A stretch of DNA of 64,000 nt from Neobacillus driksii (GCF_013409995.1 NZ_JACCBX010000021.1:1-64000), one strand, 5' to 3'. Counted from the first letter of the stretch, positions 8,025 to 17,710 are shown. Notes: generated by a model not told the origin, from the letters alone. Translations and numbers: made by a program.

Positions 8025-8810
8025 CTAGTTGCTACTTCTTATATTCTCCATATTTCTCTTATAGATTAACTGTAAACCCTTTAAAGTTAAAAATGGATCG
8101 ACAATATCAATAATCTTTGATTCTTGGGCAATTAGAGAGGATAATCCGCCCGTCGCAATGACAGTAGGCTTTTGGTCACTCTGGTCAATCATCCTTTTAA
8201 CGATCCCCTCAACTTGACCTACATATCCGTAGACAATTCCTGCCTGCATGGCCGCAACTGTATTTTTACCAATTACACCCTCAGGACGAGCAATTTCAAT
8301 TCTAGGAAGCTTTGCCGCCTTGGAATACAGCGCTTCTGTTGAGATACCAATCCCAGGTGCAATCGCACCACCCATATATTGACGCTGTTCATTGACATAG
8401 CAATAAGTGGTCGCAGTACCAAAATCGACAATAATCAAAGGACTGCCATATTCATGTATGGCTGCAACTGCATTAACAATTCGATCAGCGCCTACTTCTC
8501 TAGGGTTTTCATACTTAATATTTAGCCCCGTTTTTATCCCTGGTCCAACTACCAATGGAGTAAGGTTAAAGTATTTTTTACACATTCTTTCTAAAGCAAA
8601 CATGATTGGTGGAACAACAGACGAAATGATAATTCCATCAATTTGCGAAAACGAGAGGCCTGAAGCATCAAAAAGGGATTTAATTATCATTCCGAACTCA
8701 TCCTCTGTTCGGTTTCTGTTCGTTTCTACACGCCAGTGATATTTAAGTTCTTCCCCTTTATAAACACCTAAAACAGTATTGGTATTCCCTACATCGAATA
8801 CAAAGATCAA
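8025..8810 (-). CDS. coaX: Type III pantothenate kinase
   Basis: Phosphorylates pantothenate in the first step of coenzyme A synthesis. It belongs to the ASKHA fold and, unlike CoaA, is not inhibited by CoA. The P-loop-like FDVGNTNTVLGV is at the N-terminus, GADRIVNAVAA and DFGTATTYCYV in the middle, and the ATP-site ATGGLSSLIA near 225. I prefer a TTG start at 8810, which has a weak GTGAGTGA Shine-Dalgarno about 6 nt upstream and leaves 261 aa. A GTG at 8819 in the same frame is the alternative. It heads the coaX-hslO-foldase operon after the ftsH terminator. Confidence 0.92.
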   Translation of the reverse strand: MIFVFDVGNTNTVLGVYKGEELKYHWRVETNRNRTEDEFGMIIKSLFDASGLSFSQIDGIIISSVVPPIMFALERMCKKYFNLTPLVVGPGIKTGLNIKYENPREVGADRIVNAVAAIHEYGSPLIIVDFGTATTYCYVNEQRQYMGGAIAPGIGISTEALYSKAAKLPRIEIARPEGVIGKNTVAAMQAGIVYGYVGQVEGIVKRMIDQSDQKPTVIATGGLSSLIAQESKIIDIVDPFLTLKGLQLIYKRNMENIRSSN

Positions 8811-8881
8811 AAGAATCACTCACTTTTCTGAATTAACTTGTGTCATACTGCAAACATCATATCATAATTACTTTTTATCGT

Positions 8882-8912
8882 GAAAAAAAGAGTGCTTTTT
8901 TGTAAGCACTCT
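8882..8912 (-). terminator. ftsH terminator
   Basis: A 9-bp stem (AGAGTGCTT / AAGCACTCT, 6-nt loop) followed on the minus strand by seven T, 10 nt past the ftsH stop. Confidence 0.85.
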
Positions 8913-8922
8913 CTTTAAAAAA

Positions 8923-10869
8923 TTACTTGTCTTCTGATTCAGAATTCTGGCTGGAAGGATCTTCATCCTTCTTTTTATTTATAGTTACTTTGACATCATC
9001 TGACTTTTTAGGATCAGCTTGAAAGCCTTCTAACTCTGAAGCAGATTCAGGCATACGCCCATTTTTAATTAAGTATTCAATTTGTTCTGCGTTCAATGTT
9101 TCAACTTCAAGAAGCGTCTTCGCAATCAGATCCAGTTTATCTCGATTCTCAGTAAGAATGGTTTTAGCTCTTTCATAACATTCTTTAAGAATGCGTTGAA
9201 TCTCAAGGTCAATTTCAAAGGCAATGGCATCAGAATAGTTTTGCTCATTATGAATGTCACGTCCTAAGAATACCTGACCGCCTGAAGCTTGACCGAACTG
9301 TCCAACTCCCAGCTTGTCACTCATACCAAATTCAGTAACCATTTTACGAGCAATTCCAGTTGCACGTTGGAAGTCGTTGTGAGCTCCAGTACTTACCTCA
9401 CCAAAGACAATCTCTTCTGCAACACGTCCGCCCAATAAACCAACAATTTTATCAAGTAATTCAGGTTTCGTCATAAAATAGCGGTCTTCCCTTGGAAGCA
9501 TCACTGCATAACCACCTGCTTGACCACGAGGGACAATTGTAACCTTATGAACCATGTCGGCTTCATTTAGGATTAATCCTATTACTGTATGCCCACTTTC
9601 ATGGAAAGCAACAATATTGCGTTCTTTCTTTGAGATAACACGAGTCTTTTTAGCAGGACCAGCAATTACCCTGTCCGTTGCTTCATCAATATCTTCCATG
9701 TCGACTTTTTTCTTATTCTGACGTGCCGCCACTAAGGCCGCCTCATTTAATAAGTTTTCTAAGTCAGCACCTGAAAAACCAGGTGTTCTCATAGCGATAT
9801 TTTTTAAGTTTACAGATTCATCTAACGGTTTGTTCTTTGCATGCACTTTTAGAACTGCTTCACGACCATTTACATCAGGGCGGTCAACAGTAATTTGACG
9901 GTCAAAACGTCCAGGACGTAATAAAGCAGGATCCAGGATATCAGGACGGTTTGTTGCGGCAATAATAATGATTCCTTCATTGGCGCCAAATCCATCCATT
10001 TCAACTAATAATTGATTTAAGGTTTGCTCTCTTTCATCGTGACCGCCGCCTAAACCAGCACCACGTTGACGGCCTACTGCGTCAATTTCGTCGATAAAAA
10101 TAATACACGGAGCATTTTTCTTAGCATTTTCAAATAAATCACGTACACGGGATGCACCGACCCCAACAAACATTTCGACGAAATCAGAACCACTAATTGA
10201 GAAGAAAGGAACGCCAGCTTCTCCGGCTACTGCACGTGCTAATAATGTTTTACCTGTTCCTGGAGGCCCTACAAGCAGGACTCCTTTTGGAATACGCGCA
10301 CCAAGTTCAGCAAACTTCCTCGGATCTTTTAGGAATTCTACCACTTCGACTAATTCTTGTTTCTCTTCATCTGCACCTGCAACATCCTTAAATCGTGCTT
10401 TCTTCTTGTCGTCATTATAAAGCTTTGCTTTACTCTTACCGAAGTTCATCACACGGCTGCCGCCGCCTTGAGCTTGGTTTAATAAGAAGAAGAATAAGAT
10501 AAAGATAATCACAAATGGAATAATGGAGGTGAAGAATGTCACCCAGCCGCTTGTTTCCTTAGCCGGCATTACTTCTACCTTTGAACCAGCTGCATCAATA
10601 CGCTCTAGAATTTTCTCGCTATTCGGGACATACGTTAAAAAGTTCTTACCGTCTTTTACCCCTTTTTCAAACTGCCCCCGAACTTCAAAGACACCACGTT
10701 CAGGCTGCATAGAAAATGAATCCACTTCATTTTTTTCTAAGCTGTCAACAAACTGATTGTAGGAAATGTTATCCGTAGGTTCGTTACTGCCATTAAAGAA
10801 ACTTACCACGCCAATAATGACTAAAAATATCAATAAATAAAAGATGGTATTACGGAAAATCCGATTCAT
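8923..10869 (-). CDS. ftsH: ATP-dependent membrane zinc metalloprotease FtsH
   Basis: A hexameric AAA+ protease of the cytoplasmic membrane that degrades misfolded membrane proteins and some regulators; in Bacillus it also removes the inhibitor Spo0E and supports sporulation. The 648-aa protein has two membrane segments (about 8-25 and 110-130) around an extracytoplasmic loop. The Walker A GPPGTGKT is at 201-208, Walker B is IIFIDEIDAVGRQ, the second region of homology is ATNRPDILDPALLRPGRFDR, and the zinc motif HESGH lies near residue 423. The C-terminal tail is highly charged. The ATG has a GGGAGGAGG Shine-Dalgarno. Gene position between hpt and coaX is as in B. subtilis. Confidence 0.97.
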   Translation of the reverse strand: MNRIFRNTIFYLLIFLVIIGVVSFFNGSNEPTDNISYNQFVDSLEKNEVDSFSMQPERGVFEVRGQFEKGVKDGKNFLTYVPNSEKILERIDAAGSKVEVMPAKETSGWVTFFTSIIPFVIIFILFFFLLNQAQGGGSRVMNFGKSKAKLYNDDKKKARFKDVAGADEEKQELVEVVEFLKDPRKFAELGARIPKGVLLVGPPGTGKTLLARAVAGEAGVPFFSISGSDFVEMFVGVGASRVRDLFENAKKNAPCIIFIDEIDAVGRQRGAGLGGGHDEREQTLNQLLVEMDGFGANEGIIIIAATNRPDILDPALLRPGRFDRQITVDRPDVNGREAVLKVHAKNKPLDESVNLKNIAMRTPGFSGADLENLLNEAALVAARQNKKKVDMEDIDEATDRVIAGPAKKTRVISKKERNIVAFHESGHTVIGLILNEADMVHKVTIVPRGQAGGYAVMLPREDRYFMTKPELLDKIVGLLGGRVAEEIVFGEVSTGAHNDFQRATGIARKMVTEFGMSDKLGVGQFGQASGGQVFLGRDIHNEQNYSDAIAFEIDLEIQRILKECYERAKTILTENRDKLDLIAKTLLEVETLNAEQIEYLIKNGRMPESASELEGFQADPKKSDDVKVTINKKKDEDPSSQNSESEDK

Positions 10870-11002
10870 CTCTTACCTCCTCCCGCGATAAAAACTTTTT
10901 TAGATAGTATCATAGAAAATCATTCCAATTCTTAAATTACTGTCTTTAACTGGGTTACACATGTTGACAAATAACTCTTGCAATAGCCTTATTAGTTTAC
11001 AC

Positions 11003-11548
11003 TTAAAGATTATCGCTATATACTTCTGGTTTTAAAACACCAATATATGGAAGGTTTCGGTATTTTTCGATATAATCTAATCCGTACCCAACCACAAATT
11101 CATCTGGGACAATAAAACCAACATAATCTGCTTTTATTGCGCTCTTCCTTCCTGTTGGTTTGTCAAGTAAGGTGACAATCTTAATGGATTTTGCTTTTCG
11201 GTAACGGAACAAATCAACAAGATAGCTTAGAGTTAAGCCACTATCGATTATATCCTCAATGATTAAGATGTCTCTTCCTTCAACTGAAGTATCTAAATCC
11301 TTTAGGATTTTTACTTCTCCTGAAGAAACCATCGCAGTACCATAACTTGAGACATCCATAAAATCCATTTCCAAATAGCAATCCACACGTTTAAGTAAAT
11401 CAGCCATAAATGGCATTGCACCTTTTAAAACACCAATTGCGAGAGGGAAGCGATCTTGATACTCTTCTGATAATTGAGCCCCTAACTCCTTGATTTTCTC
11501 CTGAATCTCTTCTTCAGAAAATAAGACCTCTTTAATATCCTGTTTCAT
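11003..11548 (-). CDS. hpt: Hypoxanthine phosphoribosyltransferase
   Basis: Salvages hypoxanthine and guanine with PRPP to IMP and GMP. The PRPP-binding motif ILIIEDIIDSGLTL is present near residue 100, with the SYGTAMVSSGEVK flexible loop before it. The ATG at 11548, with GGAGG 9 nt upstream, gives a normal 181-aa protein. A longer open frame to 11671 would overlap the tilS coding end by about 100 nt and adds no conserved sequence. It lies 25 nt after tilS and 133 nt before ftsH, the classical tilS-hpt-ftsH arrangement. Confidence 0.95.
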   Translation of the reverse strand: MKQDIKEVLFSEEEIQEKIKELGAQLSEEYQDRFPLAIGVLKGAMPFMADLLKRVDCYLEMDFMDVSSYGTAMVSSGEVKILKDLDTSVEGRDILIIEDIIDSGLTLSYLVDLFRYRKAKSIKIVTLLDKPTGRKSAIKADYVGFIVPDEFVVGYGLDYIEKYRNLPYIGVLKPEVYSDNL

Positions 11549-11573
11549 AATAATTATGCCTCCTAGAAGATCA

Positions 11574-12962
11574 TTACTTATGGTATGTGAGTAGTATATG
11601 CTGACTTGTTGAGTGATTAATGCCTTCAAAAGCTGATTTCTTAATTCCAGGAAGCCAAAGAATACAACCATCTTTGTCAGTAATTACAGGCCAAGCATCG
11701 CGATCCTGGATTGGAATTTTACTATCAATAAAGATATCTTTTAGCTTTTTTGAGCCTGACATTCCTTTTAGGTTCATGCGATCACCTATTTTTCTGGTTC
11801 GAATCTGAATGGGCAGTTTAATCTTGTCAGCAGGAAATAATGCATAAAATCCATTTGTTTCAACGTTTTCCTTATCATCAATGACATCCATTTTTATACT
11901 AGCCCCGTTAGGTAATTCAATCTCGCCAGGGTCCATCATTTCGAGAAAATAGGTGTGAGATTCACTAACTTCAAATTGGAAAGAAAGTAGTGAATACGAC
12001 CGAATAACCTTTAAACCGTTAGGGAAATCAAGTGTTCCAGATGGATGATGATGTCGAATTAAAGATAGAACATGATCAATATGTAAAGCGGAAAGTGACA
12101 CTGGTATTACTTTGTATAGATAGCTTAATATTAGTTGAATACCTCTTCTTTGTAAAGAAATTGGCATTTCTAAAAAAGGAATTATGTCAATGGTAATTTC
12201 ATTCTTTTCTCTCTTTTTCATTACTTTATTCATTCTTTGGACAGTTAATTCCTGAAGAAGTATTTCATCATTCTGCAATTCTTCACTAAACCGTTGAAAA
12301 TGTTCATGAACATGTTGATTCTCCGCTTTTAAAAAGGGAAGAACTTCGTTGCGAAAACGATTCCTGCTATAAATACTTTTTTTATTACTAGGATCAATTC
12401 TAGGCACCAAATTTTGTTTCTGACAATATTCCGCAAGCTCTGCCTTCGTTAAAGATAAAAAGGGACGAAAAATGTATCCATTACCGAATGGTCTCATAAA
12501 CGGAATACCGGCTCTCGCAGCACCGGAACTGCCTCTTGTCAGACGCATTAATATGGTCTCAACCTGGTCATCTCCATGGTGACCTAGGGCTAAATAGTCG
12601 TAACCATAATTATTCATTGTTTTTTCAAAAAACTCATATCTGGCATGTCTCGATGCCACTTGCGAGTTTTTCTTTGTTTTCTTAATAATCTCTGGAACAT
12701 TTATTCGTGCCATTTCAAAAGGAATGCCCTTTTGTTCACAATAGTCTTTCACGAACAAAGCATCTTCCAGTGACTCTTGACCACGAAACATATGATCAAC
12801 GTGTGCTACAACAATGGATAGATTTTTCTTTTCCTGCTGCGCCCACAAATAGTGAAGCAATGCGAGTGAATCCGGACCGCCCGATACACCTACCACCATT
12901 TTTTTATTTTCAATTTCGAATGAGTGGCGATTAAGCAGTGCTGCTACCTTTGCTTCTAACAT
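11574..12962 (-). CDS. tilS: tRNA(Ile)-lysidine synthase
   Basis: Modifies cytidine 34 of the CAU-anticodon tRNA-Ile to lysidine so that it reads AUA, and is essential in Bacillus. The PP-loop ATPase signature GVSGGPDSLALL sits at about residues 25-36, followed by the LGHHGDDQVETILMRLTRGS motif near 130. The 462-aa protein keeps the C-terminal TilS domain with RTRKIGDRMNLKGMSGSKKL. A Shine-Dalgarno-like AAGGAAG precedes the ATG. It is co-directional with hpt. Confidence 0.96.
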   Translation of the reverse strand: MLEAKVAALLNRHSFEIENKKMVVGVSGGPDSLALLHYLWAQQEKKNLSIVVAHVDHMFRGQESLEDALFVKDYCEQKGIPFEMARINVPEIIKKTKKNSQVASRHARYEFFEKTMNNYGYDYLALGHHGDDQVETILMRLTRGSSGAARAGIPFMRPFGNGYIFRPFLSLTKAELAEYCQKQNLVPRIDPSNKKSIYSRNRFRNEVLPFLKAENQHVHEHFQRFSEELQNDEILLQELTVQRMNKVMKKREKNEITIDIIPFLEMPISLQRRGIQLILSYLYKVIPVSLSALHIDHVLSLIRHHHPSGTLDFPNGLKVIRSYSLLSFQFEVSESHTYFLEMMDPGEIELPNGASIKMDVIDDKENVETNGFYALFPADKIKLPIQIRTRKIGDRMNLKGMSGSKKLKDIFIDSKIPIQDRDAWPVITDKDGCILWLPGIKKSAFEGINHSTSQHILLTYHK

Positions 12963-13041
12963 TCTGCATTCTTCCTTAATAAAGTTTCTATTTATTTGAA
13001 TATACCTAGCTTACCACTTTTAAGACAAAAGTATCAAAAAC

Positions 13042-13065
13042 AAAGACCTAATTGAATAGGTCTTT
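13042..13065 (-). terminator. yabT terminator
   Basis: Stem AAAGACCT / AGGTCTTT followed on the minus strand by TGTTTTTG, 45 nt past the yabT stop. The plus-strand side has a stronger T-run, so it may work in both directions. Confidence 0.65.
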
Positions 13066-13111
13066 TTTTCCTTCCCTCTTATACGTTATAAATGACCATT
13101 AGTTTCAAAAA

Positions 13112-14131
13112 TCAAAGAAGTTTTTGAAAAATATACAAAAAGTATAAAAGTGCAATAGACATCGCAATGATGAATGTTTCCGCCAAGCGGCCTTTTTTCT
13201 TTTTCTTTCTATAGTTTTGCCGGGTTTTTGGCGGACTTCCTGTATAATTTATCTTTTGTGATTGATTAGTGTCTTTGGGATTTGCTGTGGTTGGTGGTGA
13301 TTTAGGGACTGATCCGGGATTTTGTCTGCTCAGGGCCAACGACATAAGTTCGGTTCTCATTTGAACTGCATTTGTGTAATGTCCTTCGAGTGCTTTTACG
13401 ATGACCTTTTCGAAAGGGTGTAAATCTTTTTGTTTTCTAATTGCTTCTCTAAGCTGCAGAATACCACCTGTTGTTTTGTTAAAGCGGTTTGGATAGGCAG
13501 TGTTAATCATAATCATAGCAACAGCAAATAAATCATAGGCAGGGTCCGCCTTTCTCGTTCCTAACCCCCAATATCCACGATCATAGAACTCGGTGAATTC
13601 TTTAATTGCTCTCCCTTTAATCGTCGTACCGCCAACATCAATGCACCTAATCTTTGGCGATGGACCGGTAACGATTAAGTTTTCTGGCTTTAAATCGCCA
13701 AATACCCATCCGTTTTCATGCAGGGTATTCAAGTCATTTAATAATTGAAGAAAGAGGACAGTGGTCCACGACTTCCCCTTATTTTGAATAAAAGAGAGCA
13801 AGTCTGCTCCTTGAATATACTCCATCGTATAAAAAGAAATCTGCCCTGTTTTAGTATTCCAATCATCGACATCAAGTAAAGAAGGTCCGAGGGTAGACCC
13901 TTGGACCTTTGCAAACGACCTTAATACATTTACCTCTGAGGTAATGGACATCCCGTTATCGCTCATCTTTAGGGCTACTTGCGAATTTTTAAACTTTGCA
14001 AGGTAGACAATGCCGTTTGCACCATATCCTAGTTCCTTTAAAACGGTATATTTATTCGAATGCCATTTCCCTGTGATTACAGTGCCCGGAGCTACTTTAC
14101 ATCGACTCTTCAAGGAATGATTCATCATCAC
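13112..14131 (-). CDS. yabT: Hanks-type serine/threonine kinase, C-terminal membrane anchor (YabT)
   Basis: A 339-aa protein kinase with glycine-rich loop ELGYGANGIVYLAKF, an ATP-binding lysine in VALKMS, the catalytic loop WVFGDLKPENLIV, and DVGG where most kinases have DFG. The HRD histidine is replaced (FGD), which I recall is also so in B. subtilis YabT. The kinase domain fills residues 20-260. A proline/lysine-rich linker with RKKKKKGR precedes one C-terminal membrane helix (about 317-337). YabT of B. subtilis is a sporulation kinase activated by DNA. The start (GTG at 14131, or the next ATGs) overlaps the end of yabS by 35 nt; AAGGAG lies upstream. Confidence 0.9.
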   Translation of the reverse strand: MMMNHSLKSRCKVAPGTVITGKWHSNKYTVLKELGYGANGIVYLAKFKNSQVALKMSDNGMSITSEVNVLRSFAKVQGSTLGPSLLDVDDWNTKTGQISFYTMEYIQGADLLSFIQNKGKSWTTVLFLQLLNDLNTLHENGWVFGDLKPENLIVTGPSPKIRCIDVGGTTIKGRAIKEFTEFYDRGYWGLGTRKADPAYDLFAVAMIMINTAYPNRFNKTTGGILQLREAIRKQKDLHPFEKVIVKALEGHYTNAVQMRTELMSLALSRQNPGSVPKSPPTTANPKDTNQSQKINYTGSPPKTRQNYRKKKKKGRLAETFIIAMSIALLYFLYIFQKLL

Positions 14132-14834
14132 CGGTCATAAGACTCCTTAATGAACGTTTTGAATGAAATGACGATAAAGCGGTACGGATTGCAGGTCCAG
14201 TTGGAGTTATTCCTCCTGTTGTAAGTTGAGAGAAGATACTTGTCAAAGATTGTAACTTTGGCGTCCAATCTAGGATTTTTTCGACATCATTCTTTTTCCC
14301 GGGAAATACAAACACCGCAAATTGATTGTCACCTGTACGTGCGTTTAAACTAAGGGAAAGGTCAAGCAGGGCTTCTTTAACGGTTGGAAGCTTATGTTTC
14401 ATACTTGCACTTGTATCGACAAGAATCAACACCTCTAATTCGACAGTTTCTCCAAGTTCATCGACTACTTCCATTACTTCCCCTCTCTTTTCAGGAGGAA
14501 GATCTTCAATTGTCTGTGAACGACCAAGAATTTGTTGAAGCTCCCGGTTTACTACACCTTGGATTGTCTGTGTCATTGCTTTCCTTGTAACCATTTGAAC
14601 AGTTTGGGAGAGCGCTTGAGCATAGACAATCTGACTGACCCCGCCTCCGGACATTGCTATTCCTTCTATTTCTATCATTCCCTTTTCATCAATCACATCT
14701 TGCTCCATTACACCGATAACATTAACAGATATCCCTTGTTCTTTCGCAAGAGCAGCCATGGCAATAGGATCTTCCCCTTGATTTGAACAGCCGTCCGTTA
14801 TTAATAAAATCTGACGAATTTTCCCTGTATACAT
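14097..14834 (-). CDS. yabS: VWA-domain protein (YabS)
   Basis: A 245-aa protein with two half-sites that look like von Willebrand factor A folds: ILLITDGCSNQGEDP near the N-terminus, and a second MIDAS motif VLILVDTSASMKHKL (DxSxS) near residue 150. The DxSxS serines would hold a metal ion. No signal peptide is visible, so it is probably cytoplasmic. It lies between spoIIE and yabT exactly as in B. subtilis, where yabS is a sporulation-period gene of unknown role. The ATG has GGAGGGAG 7 nt upstream. Pairing with a kinase suggests a signalling partner, but this is inference. Confidence 0.85.
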   Translation of the reverse strand: MYTGKIRQILLITDGCSNQGEDPIAMAALAKEQGISVNVIGVMEQDVIDEKGMIEIEGIAMSGGGVSQIVYAQALSQTVQMVTRKAMTQTIQGVVNRELQQILGRSQTIEDLPPEKRGEVMEVVDELGETVELEVLILVDTSASMKHKLPTVKEALLDLSLSLNARTGDNQFAVFVFPGKKNDVEKILDWTPKLQSLTSIFSQLTTGGITPTGPAIRTALSSFHSKRSLRSLMTGDDESFLEESM

Positions 14835-14929
14835 ATGCGTTCTCCCTCCACTTTTCGAGTTACTCTCATTTTCGACACGGCAGAGGGGATTTATACATAT
14901 TTAAAGGATAAACCGGACAAAATAATTGA

Positions 14930-17410
14930 TTACGCTCGTTTCTTCATCCTTGTAACAGGAATACTAGCCCATTTAGGTGTATTGTGCTTTATCTTCGCCA
15001 CAGCAATTGTCATATCATCACCAATCAAGTTATCCCTTGAACGAATCACTTCTTCCAATATTAAATCAGATATTTCCTGAGGATCATCAGTTTGTAATTC
15101 TTGTATTTTTCGTTTCATCCACAAGTCATAATTTTCTACATGCTTGGGCCCTTCAAAGATACCGTCACTCATCATGATGAGTAAATCCCCGGCTTTTAAC
15201 TGCTCACTCACTACATCCACTTCAAATTCCTCTAAAATTCCTATCGGCAAATTACTAGCTTGGATTTTGATTACTTTATTTCCCCTTTTTATAAAACTAG
15301 GAGTTGAACCTATCTTTAGGAATTTTGCTGAAGCGTTTTGAAGATCAATCATCGCTAAGTCTAATGTTGCAAAGATTTCATCTGTCGTTCGAAGTGATAG
15401 AATAGAGTTGACTGACTTTATGGCAACCTTTTCGTCAATACCAGATTGCAGTATTTTTTGTAAAAGCTGCAGCGTCTCTTTGCTCTCATAATGGGCTCTT
15501 TCTCCGTTCCCCATTCCATCACTGATGGCAATCGCAAATTTCCCTAACCCCAGTTCCATGGTTGAATAGCTGTCTCCTGAAACAAACCCGCCATCCATAG
15601 CTGCATGGGCCATTCCTGTTTCAACTGTATAGGCCTTTGACGATTGAAACACTACATGACAGAAACCGTTGGGGTATGCAGCACATTCTTCAGAGGTAAC
15701 AATAATTTGTTCCCCAAGGATGTCGGATAACATTGGTGCAATTAACTTTTCACACTCCCCATGGCCATTACAAAATGGAACGGACATTTCAATATCCACA
15801 TTTCCTGACTCAAGACTATAGATTTCAACATGCTCCACCTGAACACCAAATGCCTGAATGGACTCCAGGATTTGTTCCTCCTGCTTATGATGATTCTCAC
15901 GTTCTCGCTGGATTTCTTTGGCGAAGTTATCCATCACCTCGGAAACACCAAGAAGTTGATCTGCTACTAGTCTCCTGCTTTCCTGAACCTGTTTCTTTAA
16001 CTTTTGGTTGGCTTGGTAAAAGGTCAGCTCCTGCCCTACCGCCTCATATACTCTTTTTGAACGAGTACAGTGTTTATCCCATTCACGAGATAATTTTGGC
16101 GAAACTGCGCCGTCATTTTGATCCATCTCGTGAATAATTTCTTCTAAATATCCATAGGTTGTATTAAAATTCTTCGCCCAACACTGCTCCTTTTTAAAGC
16201 AAGTATTACATGTTTTTTCCGTTACATGGCTCATAAAATAATCCATTTCCCGTTCATCTTCTTTATCAATAGGCTTTGTTTCCATCTGCGAAAAACTATT
16301 TGAAAGCGCATGGAAGACACTAGAAAATTGGGCCACTCTTTGTGCTGTCACATCACGCATTTTTCTCATGTATTTTTGTTGTTCTGATGTATATTCCGGT
16401 GTACCAGGAATATATTTTGCCAATTTAGAGGTAAATAGCTGCGGTGTTAAGAGGAAAAGTACAATGGCTGCTGCGGACTCCAATAGTGTAGTAGTTAAAG
16501 AGCCTGAACCGCCCTCCTGACCATACATACCAATTAAAAGTGTTGCAATAAACAAACCAATTGCTACCCCTATTTTCTTTCCTTCTTTTAATAAACCGCC
16601 TAGTACACCTGAAAAAGCAAGCAGGCTCATATGATAAAAGCTTGAAACACTTGCAAGACTAAAAATTAAACCCGTTACGACACCGACTGTCGAACCAACT
16701 GTGGCACCCGCAATAAATGAAAATACCAAAACAAGATAACGGGACATAATATGCTCAAGTGATAAATCGTAAATTTTCCAGCCGATTGTTCCGGTCATGA
16801 TTGAAGCAAGCATTATGATTAAGCAAACAATTTCCTCGGTTTTTAACAATTGTCTGCGCTTGTTTAAGATTAATAAAGGGATGCTCTGTAAGAAGATAAG
16901 CGTTAGTATAAACGATAAACTAGCCTGAACACCCACCATCATCGCATCATAAAGTGTCAGTTGCCTAGAAATAATAAAGGCCTCGGCCAATTTTCCCGCC
17001 CCTAGAATGATTGCAACCAAAAGCGGAATCATTCTCATTTCATTTTTAATCCATCTCTCACTAATCCGATATATAACTAGAAAAAGAATGGAAACCAAAA
17101 AGGTAAATGCTGCATTCTTCAAGGAGACAGTTGCTGCGCCCGCAACCAATCCTACTAAGACAAGCGGAGATCGATCTCTTTTTATTAAAAAGACCGCTGC
17201 GAAAAAAGGCAGACTAAAGGGAGCAAGCGTGGATAATATCAAAGCTCTTCCTAATAAGAAACCTACAATAAGTAATAGGTAACCCTTTATAAGAAAGAAG
17301 GATTCAACTTTTAATTGGATTTTTTTCAAAACGCTGTCCCAAGACCATTTAGAGGATCGAAAGTTAACCTCTCCGACCGGTTCTAGTAAACTCCGTTCTA
17401 GCTTTTCCAT
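14930..17410 (-). CDS. spoIIE: Stage II sporulation protein E (PP2C phosphatase)
   Basis: A membrane serine phosphatase that dephosphorylates SpoIIAA-P in the forespore and so activates sigma-F; it also joins the polar septum by binding FtsZ. The 826-aa protein has about ten hydrophobic segments between residues 40 and 330, a central domain with a cysteine cluster (CNTCFKKEQC near 400), and a C-terminal PP2C domain (about 590-810) with AISDGMGNGERAHYESKETL and LLIMMSDGIFEG. The aspartates needed for metal binding are present. Its promoter upstream has the unusual 21-bp spacing and a Spo0A-like box. Length agrees with B. subtilis SpoIIE (827). Confidence 0.97.
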   Translation of the reverse strand: MEKLERSLLEPVGEVNFRSSKWSWDSVLKKIQLKVESFFLIKGYLLLIVGFLLGRALILSTLAPFSLPFFAAVFLIKRDRSPLVLVGLVAGAATVSLKNAAFTFLVSILFLVIYRISERWIKNEMRMIPLLVAIILGAGKLAEAFIISRQLTLYDAMMVGVQASLSFILTLIFLQSIPLLILNKRRQLLKTEEIVCLIIMLASIMTGTIGWKIYDLSLEHIMSRYLVLVFSFIAGATVGSTVGVVTGLIFSLASVSSFYHMSLLAFSGVLGGLLKEGKKIGVAIGLFIATLLIGMYGQEGGSGSLTTTLLESAAAIVLFLLTPQLFTSKLAKYIPGTPEYTSEQQKYMRKMRDVTAQRVAQFSSVFHALSNSFSQMETKPIDKEDEREMDYFMSHVTEKTCNTCFKKEQCWAKNFNTTYGYLEEIIHEMDQNDGAVSPKLSREWDKHCTRSKRVYEAVGQELTFYQANQKLKKQVQESRRLVADQLLGVSEVMDNFAKEIQRERENHHKQEEQILESIQAFGVQVEHVEIYSLESGNVDIEMSVPFCNGHGECEKLIAPMLSDILGEQIIVTSEECAAYPNGFCHVVFQSSKAYTVETGMAHAAMDGGFVSGDSYSTMELGLGKFAIAISDGMGNGERAHYESKETLQLLQKILQSGIDEKVAIKSVNSILSLRTTDEIFATLDLAMIDLQNASAKFLKIGSTPSFIKRGNKVIKIQASNLPIGILEEFEVDVVSEQLKAGDLLIMMSDGIFEGPKHVENYDLWMKRKIQELQTDDPQEISDLILEEVIRSRDNLIGDDMTIAVAKIKHNTPKWASIPVTRMKKRA

Positions 17411-17445
17411 AAGTCACACTCCTCTATTAATTCTTGTTAAAGACT

Positions 17446-17510
17446 ATTATAAAATTAATAGATTTAAAATTTTGTCAAATTAGTGAACGTATGCAAAGTT
17501 TCGTTCGACG
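17446..17510 (-). promoter_or_regulatory. spoIIE promoter with 21-bp spacer and Spo0A-like box
   Basis: On the minus strand TTGACA (17473-17478) and TATAAT (17446-17451) are separated by 21 bp instead of 17. The same odd spacing is known for the Spo0A-dependent, sigma-A spoIIE promoter of B. subtilis. Upstream, CGTCGAA (17504-17510) is one base from the Spo0A box TGNCGAA. A second weaker candidate (TGTCAAA) is near 17535. Confidence 0.8.
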
Positions 17511-17585
17511 GTTTCCACTATATTTATTCAAATAATTTTGACAAATTGAAAGGATGTCGGAATACGGAATAACTAAAAAAACTAT

Positions 17586-17614
17586 TTGACACTATTAGTT
17601 TTCACCTGTATTAT
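17586..17614 (+). promoter_or_regulatory. tRNA-Met promoter
   Basis: TTGACA (17586-17591), 17-bp spacer, TATTAT (17609-17614), 22 nt before the tRNA gene and divergent from spoIIE. A strong sigma-A type promoter. Confidence 0.8.
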
Positions 17615-17636
17615 ATTCATTGTGTCTTGGATACTT

Positions 17637-17710
17637 GGCGGTGTAGCTCAGCTGGCTAGAGCGTACGGTTCATACCCGTAAGGTCGGGGGTTCGATCCCC
17701 TCCGCCGCTA
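17637..17710 (+). tRNA. tRNA-Met (CAT), elongator type
   Basis: The 74-nt cloverleaf folds with acceptor GGCGGTG / CGCCGCT, D-arm GCTC/GAGC, anticodon arm TACGG-TTCATAC-CCGTA with anticodon CAT, and T-arm GGGGG-TTCGATC-CCCTC. The first acceptor pair is G-U, and the CCA end is not encoded, so CCA must be added after transcription. It stands alone, divergent from spoIIE, where B. subtilis has a tRNA-Met gene too. A hairpin repeat follows only 5 nt downstream, before the terminator. Confidence 0.95.

Noticed and set aside
13112..14131. yabT as a dead pseudokinase because HRD and DFG are altered
   Set aside because: As far as I recall the same FGDLKPEN and DVGG forms occur in the active B. subtilis YabT, so the change is a subfamily trait and not damage.
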